Of a stretch of 6,377 nt of DNA, positions 1 to 5,933 are shown one piece after another; the first letter of the stretch is position 1, and each line of letters opens with the position of its first letter. Position numbers and translations under genes: made by a program. The notes under the pieces were generated by a model, which saw only the letters and a program-made list of their open reading frames with translations, searched no databases and was not told the origin of the DNA. The stretch spans positions 1-6,377 of the forward strand of contig JAUXHQ010000119.1 in assembly GCA_030621455.1 (NCBI GenBank). The letters are read 5' to 3'. This DNA comes from Deltaproteobacteria bacterium. Its GTDB lineage: Bacteria; Desulfobacterota; UBA8473.

Positions 1-114
1 CGCAGTATGGGCATGCCCCAGTTCTTCCGACAGCCTCTCCACATCGCCCCAAAATTCATCTGCCTGATCATCTTCAATGGGAACAACTAGGGAAAACTGG
101 TAATGGCTTGACAT
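1..114 (-). pseudogene. Truncated, frameshifted remnant of a PII-like gene (partial at left edge)
   Basis: Read on the minus strand, an open frame starts with ATG at 114-112, directly after an in-frame TAG (117-115), and runs off the left edge. Its residues SLVVPIEDDQADEFWGD and what follows match the C-terminal half of the PII-like protein at 1252-1542 at about 17 of 26 positions. The DNA is about three-quarters identical over 14-95. Two defects show decay. The N-terminal half is absent: nothing at 115-300 resembles it, and homology stops near position 95. Near positions 13-20, about 23 nt are missing relative to the intact copy (a 21-nt block plus 2 nt), which shifts the frame, so the tail reads ELGHAHTA instead of the family ending. 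Downstream of the gap the DNA matches again (CGCA.TATGGGCA in both copies, plus strand). The ATG is probably incidental. A short functional protein cannot be fully excluded because the end lies outside the window. Confidence 0.72.
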
Positions 115-266
115 CTATCTCGCATTTTGCCATACTCAGGTTCTTTAAAAGGGCAGCTCTTATTTCTTGTCTTTTCTTACTTGCCATAGGTGCCATATAT
201 AACTCCGATTGTTGGCTTACTTGGACGGGTGACTTGAGTATCGGAGCAATAGAAAGAGAGGTAGAG
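115..266. other. Non-coding leader between PII remnant and racemase
   Basis: This 152-bp stretch separates the remnant from the racemase start. No convincing promoter pair was found. It contains three copies of TGCCATA (128-134, 182-188, 191-197), the last running into an A/T-rich TATATAA, and ends in the racemase Shine-Dalgarno site GAGAGG at 256-261. The plus-strand racemase frame stays open back to a TTG at 108, but I regard this upstream part as untranslated. The racemase promoter most likely lies here. Confidence 0.5.
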
Positions 267-1067
267 ATGAAACTCTGTTATGTCAACATCAGCGAGGAAA
301 GAATAAGCGGTCCTTATCTTGACATTCTGAAAAGAACCGCAGAGAAGGTGCTCCGCACGGATACCGACATCGTGATAAAGTCGGTGGAGCCAGGACTTAC
401 GAGAGGATTCGATCTCCATCCGTATTTTGCCTTTCTCAATAAGAGATCGATTGTCGAGAGGGCCATCGAGGCCGAAAAAGAAGGGTTCGACGCTGTGGTA
501 GTGGGGTGCTATGCAGATCCTGGTGTGAAGGAGGCGAGGGCAACGGTAGATATTCCGGTAATAGGCATAGCCGAAGCCTCCATGCTTTATGCCTGCCTCC
601 TGGGACGCCGGTTTGCCGTAGTCACCCTAAATGAGCCTTCCGTGGTCCCGGATTTGGAAGATGCGATCATACTTCATGGCATGCAGCACCGGGTCATAAC
701 CAAGCCCATAAGGTTGATCAAAACATCAAGTTTTGATGTGTTTACGAAAGGGATGGAGGACCCCCTACTCGTGGCCCAGGACATTCATGAAAGGGCCAGG
801 GAGTGTGTAGCCGATGGGGCCAATGTGGTAATTGTCGGCTGCAACGGACTCGGTCCACTTTGTACGTTGACGGATATGGTAAGGATTGAGGAAGATAACG
901 TGCCTATACTGGACTGTATATCTATAGGAATGAAGACAGCAGAGGTCCTCTGCGAAATCAGCGAAAGTCTGGGAATACCTTATACAAGCCGGAGCGGAAT
1001 CAATGCCCTGCCAAGAACAAAGGATATGAAGCGGGTTAGGAGCAACTTCGGGTTAGGAACACACTGA
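267..1067 (+). CDS. Asp/Glu/hydantoin racemase family protein
   Basis: A cytoplasmic enzyme of 266 residues in the Asp/Glu/hydantoin racemase superfamily, which inverts a chiral carbon by a cofactor-independent two-base mechanism using a pair of cysteines. Both are visible: Cys81 in VVVGCYADPG and Cys192 in VIVGCNGLGPL, each after a hydrophobic strand, as expected for the two pseudo-symmetric domains. The stretch PVIGIAEASMLYACLLGRRFAVVT (in two parts, residues 97-120) is the typical family core after the first cysteine. Length is normal for hydantoin or aspartate racemase-like proteins. The start chosen is ATG at 267, five bases after GAGAGG, because MKLCYVNI is the expected first beta strand. 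The frame extends to TTG at 108, but those 53 residues have no place in the family. Substrate is not determinable: hydantoins, Asp/Glu or another 2-substituted acid are possible, and some relatives are decarboxylases or isomerases. The gene converges on the efflux operon and looks monocistronic within the window. Confidence 0.88.
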   Translation: MKLCYVNISEERISGPYLDILKRTAEKVLRTDTDIVIKSVEPGLTRGFDLHPYFAFLNKRSIVERAIEAEKEGFDAVVVGCYADPGVKEARATVDIPVIGIAEASMLYACLLGRRFAVVTLNEPSVVPDLEDAIILHGMQHRVITKPIRLIKTSSFDVFTKGMEDPLLVAQDIHERARECVADGANVVIVGCNGLGPLCTLTDMVRIEEDNVPILDCISIGMKTAEVLCEISESLGIPYTSRSGINALPRTKDMKRVRSNFGLGTH

Positions 1068-1079
1068 AATTATCGTTTA

Positions 1080-1102
1080 AGCTAGCGCCCTTCGGGCGAG
1101 CT
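1080..1102 (+). terminator. GC-rich hairpin after racemase, possible terminator
   Basis: Twelve bases after the racemase stop, CGCCC (1086-1090) pairs perfectly with GGGCG (1094-1098) around a TTC loop. Outside it, AGCT (1080-1083) can pair with AGCT (1099-1102) across a two-base bulge. There is no T-tract on the plus strand, so it is not a classical intrinsic terminator. It may act with the longer structure just downstream or protect the mRNA 3' end. Confidence 0.4.
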
Positions 1103-1106
1103 GCTG

Positions 1107-1177
1107 GCTGTTAGCTGTTAAGCCGTTAAGTCTGTTTGGCTTATTAGCTTAATGGCTTACCAGTTTACCAGCTGTGA
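1107..1177. repeat. Degenerate 8-bp-period array folding into a long imperfect hairpin
   Basis: The plus strand can be read as near-8-bp units: GCTGTTA, GCTGTTAA, GCCGTTAA, GTCTGTTT, GGCTTATT, AGCTTAAT, GGCTTACC, AGTTTACC, AGCTGTGA. On the minus strand, 1141-1172 reads GCTGGTAA, ACTGGTAA, GCCATTAA, GCTAATAA. The two halves are also inverted relative to each other: 1113-1130 pairs with 1148-1165 with 15 Watson-Crick pairs, two G.T pairs (1125/1153 and 1114/1164) and one mismatch (1118/1160), around a 17-base loop. Because the G.T pairs become A.C on the other strand, the plus-strand RNA (racemase transcript) folds better. It lies between two converging genes. I do not recognise a named repeat family. 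Confidence 0.65.
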
Positions 1178-1191
1178 GTGATTAGCACACA

Positions 1192-1221
1192 TAGTCAAGA
1201 ACTAATTGATATAATTGACTA
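1192..1221. repeat. A/T-rich inverted repeat next to a T-tract (minus strand)
   Basis: TAGTCAA (1192-1198) is the exact inverse of TTGACTA (1215-1221), with a 16-base spacer. TAATTGA also occurs twice as a direct repeat (1203-1209 and 1212-1218). The right arm abuts six A's at 1221-1226, which form a T-tract on the minus strand, 26 bases after the PII-like stop. The T-tract comes before the hairpin in that direction, so it is not a standard terminator. A role in ending the efflux transcript, or as a protein-binding site, is speculative. Confidence 0.4.
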
Positions 1222-1251
1222 AAAAATGGGATTTCCTATACTATCAAGCTA

Positions 1252-1542
1252 CTACAACATCCGCAATATGGGCAGCTCAAAGACCTTGAAACCCGTGCCC
1301 CCAAGTTCTCCCGATAGCCTCTCCATTGCGTCCCAAAGCTCGTCTGCAAGATCATCTTCAACTGCGACAACTATGGAACAGTTAAACCCTGGCCACACCG
1401 CGTGATCGAGTTTCGGGTCTGATTTCTTCCCACTGCCAAGTACGCGATCCCATTTGGTGTAAGCAGTAACACTGCAGTCAGTGAGGGCCGACATCACATC
1501 CTCATCGAAATCCGCATCGTATGTCATAAAGAACATTTTCAT
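1252..1542 (-). CDS. Small PII-like signalling protein linked to RND efflux
   Basis: A 96-residue cytosolic protein resembling the PII-like group whose genes sit beside RND efflux pumps. It begins MKMFFMTYDADFDEDVM, a first beta strand and helix as in PII folds. Then come YTKWDRVLGSGKKSDPKLDH and VWPGFNCSIVVAVEDD, ending with a helix (residues 65-80) and a last strand KVFELPIL. It is shorter than classical GlnB/GlnK (about 112 residues): the segment in the T-loop position is short and lacks the uridylylated tyrosine context, so control by GlnD is unlikely. Related proteins are thought to form trimers and bind small ligands or metals; the ligand here is unknown. The start is ATG 1542, six bases after the Shine-Dalgarno TGAGG. 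An upstream TTG at 1554 (four extra residues) and a second ATG at 1536 are less likely. It is the last gene of the efflux operon. The stop is TAG at 1254-1252. A decayed paralogue lies at 1-114. Confidence 0.75.
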   Translation of the reverse strand: MKMFFMTYDADFDEDVMSALTDCSVTAYTKWDRVLGSGKKSDPKLDHAVWPGFNCSIVVAVEDDLADELWDAMERLSGELGGTGFKVFELPILRML

Positions 1543-1548
1543 GTTCTG

Positions 1549-1553
1549 CCTCA
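1549..1553 (-). promoter_or_regulatory. Shine-Dalgarno of the PII-like gene, containing the RND stop codon
   Basis: On the minus strand TGAGG supplies both the TGA stop of the RND permease (1553-1551) and the GAGG ribosome-binding core, six bases before ATG 1542. It decides the start of the PII-like gene and implies that ribosomes ending the permease re-initiate on it, tying PII-like output to pump synthesis. Confidence 0.75.
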
Positions 1554-4500
1554 AGGTTTCTCCTTCCTACTTTCAAACATATAGTAGATCGTGGGGACGA
1601 GGATCAGGGTGACCAGAGCGGAAACAAAAAGCCCCCCCACCATCGTTATCCCCAGGGAATTCCACACCTCCGCACCCGTCTTTCTCGAAACAGCCATGGG
1701 GAGCATCCCGAAAAAGGTGGTGAGGGTGGTCATTAATACGGGCCTCAGCCGGGTCTTGCATGCCCCGGTAATCGCTTCAAGCAAGGGCTCACCCCTTTTC
1801 TGGAGGAGGTGGATATAATCGAGAAGAACTATGGCGTTATTCACCACAATGCCCATCAACATAACGACCCCCATGAATGATATGAGCCCCAGGGTGGTGC
1901 CTGTGAAGTAAAAGGCATATATGACCCCGCAAAAAGCAAAAGGAACGGAGAACATGATGATGAAGGGGTCTCTCAGGTTACCGTATAATGCCGCCATCAC
2001 CATGTAGACGAGGGTGATCCCGAGAATCAGCAATAGTATGAGATCACGGAATGCCTTTCCCTGTTCCTCTATCTCACCGCCAAAAGTCACACTTATGCCG
2101 TCAGGTGTGCCCATATCTTTTAGTACGGCCTTGACATCCCGTGTCACATCTCCGAGGGACCGTTTATATGTGTCTGCTTCTACCTTGACGATCGTCTGGC
2201 GATTCTTTCTCTCGATCTCTATCGGGCCTTCTCCCTCGACGATTCTTGCCACATTCCCCAGCCTTACCATCCTTCCGTCGGGTGTGAAGATGGGGGCATT
2301 GGAAAGGTTCTTCAACCTGTCTTTATCTTCTCCGCGAAGGCGGGTAAATATATCGTAGCTGTCCCCGGCATCGCGAAGCTGCGTAGCCTCTATGCCATAG
2401 AGGTAGTTGCGTAGCGTCCCTGCTATGAGGGCGACATTCAGCCCCAGGGAAGAGGCCTTTCTCCTGTCTACCTGCACCCAGAGCTCCGGCCTTGGGTCTT
2501 TCTGGCTTATGGATATATCCACCAGTCCTGGAATCTTCTTCATCGCGACCTCTAGCATTCCGGCAAACTCCATACAGAGGTCGAGGTCAGCGCCCTGAAT
2601 TTCCACGGTTACAGGCTTGGTGCTGCCCATCAGCATAGTAACGGTAGGGTCCGCTGCCATAACCTTGAGCTTTGTTATCCCGGGTATCCTTTCTACACCC
2701 TTTCTCAAAAGGTTGGCTATATCGGCTGCGCTCCGTTCCCTCTTGTCACTGTCCACGAGTTTAAACCCCACCCGCCCGACATTCGGCCCCTCGTCAAAAC
2801 CAACGGCCACACCGAACCCCTCTTCGGTCTGACCGTCAACGGCCCAAGAGTGCCTGAACTCCTCAGGTCTTATTACCTCATCCATCACCTTTAACATCCT
2901 CTCAAGGACACGATCCGTCTCCTCTATCCGTGTTCCCTCGGGAAGTCGGAAACTCACATCCACGATGCCTGAATCGACCTTCGGTATAAATGATGTGGAA
3001 AGGAAAGGGATGAGAGAGATACTGCTCAAGAATATTGAGATGACAAGAACTATGACGGTTTTTCTATGTTTGAGCGCCCAGTTAAGGTTGTTAGAGTATA
3101 CGTTTTCCAGTGTCTCAAACCACTTCTCTGTGAGCGCATAGAATCTGCCCGCGAAGCCCTCCCTTTTCTTAAGGGTTTCCGGTGTGTGTACCACCCACCT
3201 GGAGGCCAGCATAGGGGTCATACTCAGGGAGGTGAAGAGAGACGCCAGAAGCGTCACCACAACGACGAAACCTAGCTGTTTGAAAAAGATACCCGCAAGA
3301 CCGGTAATAAACATCAAAGGCACGAAAACCACTACCGTGGTCATGGTAGAGGCGATGATGGGCATACCCATCTCACTTGCTCCGAAGATTGCACTGGTTT
3401 TCGGTCGTCCCCGGAGGTCTATATGGCGGACGATATTCTCCAATACCACAATACCGTTGTCCACCACCATTCCCGATGCGATGGCAAGAGACATCAGAGA
3501 AACCACGTTGATCGTATATCCGGCCAGGTCAAGGAGGCTAAAGGAAATAATCAATGAAAAGGGGATTGTGAAAGCAACAATAACAGCTGTGCGCAATCTC
3601 CTCAGGAAGACGAGTGTAACGAGTATCACAAAGAAGATCGATTGATACAGTGTATCTCGAAGGTTTCTTATTGAACGGAGGATATCTTCCGAGTTGTCCG
3701 TTACGAGATTTATCGTCACGTCGGATGGAAGGGTCTTTTTGATCATTTCCAGCCTCTTCCTTGCGCCATTGATAACAGCCACCGTATTCTTGCCTGTCTG
3801 CTTCTGTAACACGAGTACGATGGCCTTCTTCCCGTCTCCCCAGCCGTTTATCTCTGCCGGCTTGTACGAATCGGATACGTCCGCCACGTCACGAAGATAA
3901 ACCGGACGGCCTTGGTGATAAGCTATCACAGTGTCGCGCATCTCCTCCAGTGTTTTGTATCGAGCAGGGACACGAACAAAATATTCCCTGAGACCTGACT
4001 TGATACTGCCCGATGGTATGCTCAGGTTTTCCGCGGCAAGTACCCGGTTGATATCCTGTAACGAGAGATGAAACCCCTCTACCTTCTTCAGGTCAAAGTA
4101 GACATTGATTCGCCGCCTTAACCCACCGTAGAGCATGGTGGCTCCAACCCCCGGGACCCTTTTCAATTCGTCGGAAATCTGCTTGTCGACCAGATGATAT
4201 AGCCTGGGCCAGCTCTTCTCCGCGCTGATCGTCAAAAACATAACAGGGGCCGTGGCGCTGCTGAACTTGTAAAGCATAGGTAGCTCTATATCGCCGGGCA
4301 GGTCTCTTATGGCGAGATCGAGGTTATCCCTTATATCGTTGGTTGCCACATCGAGGTTGGTGCCCCAGTCAAATTTGCACATGACCACAGAGAGGTTGTC
4401 CATTGACTTCGATGTGAGGGTGTCCAGGTTATTCACGCCGTTTACCTGGTTCTCGATAACCTGTGTAACCTCGGTCTCGACGTCCGAGGCGCTGGCGCCC

Positions 4501-4655
4501 GGCCATGCAGTGAGGATGGAAACCACAGGGGGGTCTACATCCGGAAACATATCGATATTGAGTCTCGTAAGCGAAACTATCCCTATCAGGATTATTGCAG
4601 AGAAGAGCATCAAGGTTGCCACAGGTTGTTTTACTGAAAAGTCCGGTAGCCTCAT
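1551..4655 (-). CDS. RND-family efflux permease (AcrB-like, inner membrane)
   Basis: A full-length 1034-residue proton-driven RND transporter, the usual size for AcrB-type pumps. The layout is duplicated: TM1 at about 11-30, a large periplasmic loop (31-335), TM2-6 (336-480), TM7 (532-552), a second periplasmic loop (553-870) and TM8-12 (871-1024). Family signatures include FPDVDPPVVSI near residue 37, AWPGASASDVE (50-60), RVPGV (166-170), GMVVDNGIVVLENI (395-408) in TM4 and GIVVNNAIVLLDYI (935-948) in TM10. Asp399 matches the first Asp of the AcrB TM4 pair; the second is Asn400, and the TM10 lysine of AcrB appears as Asn. This is common in a large RND branch distinct from AcrB and from CzcA-type metal pumps, whose IVDGAVVIVEN-like motif is missing. 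Substrates are unknown, probably amphiphilic compounds. ATG 4655 overlaps the adaptor stop by 4 nt (ATGA), with GGGGAAGG just upstream. It requires the adaptor and an unlinked TolC-like channel. Confidence 0.95.
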   Translation of the reverse strand: MRLPDFSVKQPVATLMLFSAIILIGIVSLTRLNIDMFPDVDPPVVSILTAWPGASASDVETEVTQVIENQVNGVNNLDTLTSKSMDNLSVVMCKFDWGTNLDVATNDIRDNLDLAIRDLPGDIELPMLYKFSSATAPVMFLTISAEKSWPRLYHLVDKQISDELKRVPGVGATMLYGGLRRRINVYFDLKKVEGFHLSLQDINRVLAAENLSIPSGSIKSGLREYFVRVPARYKTLEEMRDTVIAYHQGRPVYLRDVADVSDSYKPAEINGWGDGKKAIVLVLQKQTGKNTVAVINGARKRLEMIKKTLPSDVTINLVTDNSEDILRSIRNLRDTLYQSIFFVILVTLVFLRRLRTAVIVAFTIPFSLIISFSLLDLAGYTINVVSLMSLAIASGMVVDNGIVVLENIVRHIDLRGRPKTSAIFGASEMGMPIIASTMTTVVVFVPLMFITGLAGIFFKQLGFVVVVTLLASLFTSLSMTPMLASRWVVHTPETLKKREGFAGRFYALTEKWFETLENVYSNNLNWALKHRKTVIVLVISIFLSSISLIPFLSTSFIPKVDSGIVDVSFRLPEGTRIEETDRVLERMLKVMDEVIRPEEFRHSWAVDGQTEEGFGVAVGFDEGPNVGRVGFKLVDSDKRERSAADIANLLRKGVERIPGITKLKVMAADPTVTMLMGSTKPVTVEIQGADLDLCMEFAGMLEVAMKKIPGLVDISISQKDPRPELWVQVDRRKASSLGLNVALIAGTLRNYLYGIEATQLRDAGDSYDIFTRLRGEDKDRLKNLSNAPIFTPDGRMVRLGNVARIVEGEGPIEIERKNRQTIVKVEADTYKRSLGDVTRDVKAVLKDMGTPDGISVTFGGEIEEQGKAFRDLILLLILGITLVYMVMAALYGNLRDPFIIMFSVPFAFCGVIYAFYFTGTTLGLISFMGVVMLMGIVVNNAIVLLDYIHLLQKRGEPLLEAITGACKTRLRPVLMTTLTTFFGMLPMAVSRKTGAEVWNSLGITMVGGLFVSALVTLILVPTIYYMFESRKEKP

Positions 4656-5845
4656 CCTTCGACCTTCCCCTCAACGTCTAACTTTGTTCCCTGATTCTCG
4701 ATCGCAACAGGACTACCGTCCTTCAACCTGTTTTGTCCTCTTACCACCACCTTTTCCCCAGCTTTCAATCCCTTAATTATCTCGACATTATTGTCATCAC
4801 CAAGGCCGGTTCTGACGTTTTTCAAGACCGCCTTCCCGTCTTTCACCACATAGACATAGTAATTCCCGGTGCCCGGAAGCTTATTGAGGGCATCCCTGGA
4901 AATTACCAGAGCTCTCCTTTCCCCCAGGTGGATCACTATATGTGCAAACATCCCTGAACTGAGAACCAGTTCTCTGTTTGGAATATTGATTTCTATCTCA
5001 CCTGTTCGGGTAGCGGGATCGATAGTAGGGTTTACTACTGATATGCATCCTGTAAAGACCTTATCCGGAAAGGCATCGACTCTCATCTCGGCCTTCATCC
5101 CCTTTCCGATATTGGGGAAGTCTCTCTCAGTGACCGTAGTTACAACCTTAAGTTTCTTCTCGTTTGAGATACGAATTATTGGCTGTAGTAGGCTTGACAT
5201 TGCTCCACGATCTGCATGCCGGGCAGAAACAAAGCCATTGATGGGGGCATAGATCTGGTGATCTTTATGGAGGATTCCGAGCTGTTTGAGGCCGGCCTCC
5301 GCTCTCTTCACCTGGGCTTCAGCGAGGTTCCTTGCCGCCAGCATAGCCTTGTGTTCGGCCTCTATGTGATCAAGTCTCTGTGTGGCTATGGCCCTTTTTT
5401 TGTATAGGTTCTCGAGACGGAGGCGGTCTTTCTCTATCACTTCCAGATTTGCCTCGACCTGTTTCAGGCTTGCCTTTGCCGAATCAACAGTGGCCCTGGC
5501 CTCTTCAAGCTGTGCCTTTATGACGTCGTCTTCCAGGGCAGCGATGACTGTCCCCTTCTTTACAAAGTCTCCTTTTTCCACCAAGAGCCTCTCAATAATC
5601 TTGCCGGGCACTTTTGGGTAAACATCGACCTCAATCATGGGCCTGATATCACCCATCTGTTCCAGTGTCCATTTCAGGTTCGCAAATCTCGCTTCCATGA
5701 CCTGCACCGGTATTCTTTCAGCTCTCGTCTCGTCCACAGTTCTCCGGGTAAAAAATCTGACTCCGTTTACCAGTGTAATGGATGCAAAAACCATGATCAG
5801 CACAATTGCTATAAGTATACCCTTCTTTGCTTTTTTGTCCCCCAT
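4652..5845 (-). CDS. RND periplasmic adaptor (membrane-fusion protein, HlyD/AcrA-like)
   Basis: A 397-residue periplasmic adaptor that would bridge the RND permease to an outer-membrane channel. A short basic start (MGDKKAKKG) precedes one hydrophobic segment, ILIAIVLIMVFASITLVNGV (about 10-29), with no lipobox cysteine, so it is anchored by an uncleaved helix rather than lipidated. The first lipoyl half follows (74-107, VYPKVPGKI...VEKGDFVKKGTVIAALED), then an alpha-helical hairpin rich in Ala, Glu and Lys (108-192), and the second lipoyl half beginning IYAPINGFVS (198-207). The beta-barrel carries VNPTIDPATRTGEIEI (271-286), a hallmark of RND adaptors, and a membrane-proximal domain ends the protein. 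Start choice: ATG 5845 has AGGA eight bases upstream, whereas ATG 5854 (three residues longer) has AGG directly abutting it, too close to work; both are possible. The stop overlaps the permease start. The TetR gene ends 79-88 bases upstream. Confidence 0.92.
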   Translation of the reverse strand: MGDKKAKKGILIAIVLIMVFASITLVNGVRFFTRRTVDETRAERIPVQVMEARFANLKWTLEQMGDIRPMIEVDVYPKVPGKIIERLLVEKGDFVKKGTVIAALEDDVIKAQLEEARATVDSAKASLKQVEANLEVIEKDRLRLENLYKKRAIATQRLDHIEAEHKAMLAARNLAEAQVKRAEAGLKQLGILHKDHQIYAPINGFVSARHADRGAMSSLLQPIIRISNEKKLKVVTTVTERDFPNIGKGMKAEMRVDAFPDKVFTGCISVVNPTIDPATRTGEIEINIPNRELVLSSGMFAHIVIHLGERRALVISRDALNKLPGTGNYYVYVVKDGKAVLKNVRTGLGDDNNVEIIKGLKAGEKVVVRGQNRLKDGSPVAIENQGTKLDVEGKVEG

Positions 5846-5854
5846 GGCGCTCAT

Positions 5855-5933
5855 CCTGTGCTTTTGAATGTATTGTTTACTTAGCCCTTCCGTTCTCTCT
5901 CATGCCCCTTGCCGGCCTCTTTTCCTTATGGTG
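5855..5933 (-). other. Spacer between TetR gene and adaptor gene
   Basis: A 79-bp spacer in the presumed operon. Read on the minus strand it is purine-rich (GGAAAAGAGGCCGGC, then GAGAGAGAACGGAAGGG). No hairpin with a T-tract and no convincing promoter were seen. The TetR gene could be co-transcribed with the pump genes, or a TetR operator could sit here, but no clear palindrome of suitable length is visible. Confidence 0.35.

Noticed and set aside
167..203. Possible sigma-70 promoter (TTGTCT or TTACTT with TATAAC) upstream of the racemase.
   Set aside because: The spacings I could make are about 15 or more than 20 bp and the boxes are poor, so no promoter call is justified.
108..266. N-terminal extension of the racemase from TTG at 108, containing a hydrophobic stretch that resembles a signal peptide (AALISCLFLLAIGAIY).
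   Set aside because: Racemases of this family are cytoplasmic and start at the MKLCYVNI strand. ATG 267 has a well-spaced GAGAGG site, and the TTG overlaps the end of the PII remnant.
177..419. Minus-strand open frame of 80 codons crossing the racemase start.
   Set aside because: It is antisense to the racemase N-terminus, has no recognisable motif and bears no similarity to the missing N-terminal half of the PII remnant.
1107..1177. Possible CRISPR array or tRNA gene in the repeat spacer.
   Set aside because: Units are about 8 bp with no spacers, and the fold is a single long hairpin without a cloverleaf or CCA-type acceptor.
1591..5867. Many plus-strand open frames of 60-155 codons antisense to the pump genes.
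   Set aside because: They are rich in Ser, Thr, Arg and Pro, match no family I know, lack ribosome-binding sites and lie opposite strongly supported RND and adaptor genes; they are antisense shadows.
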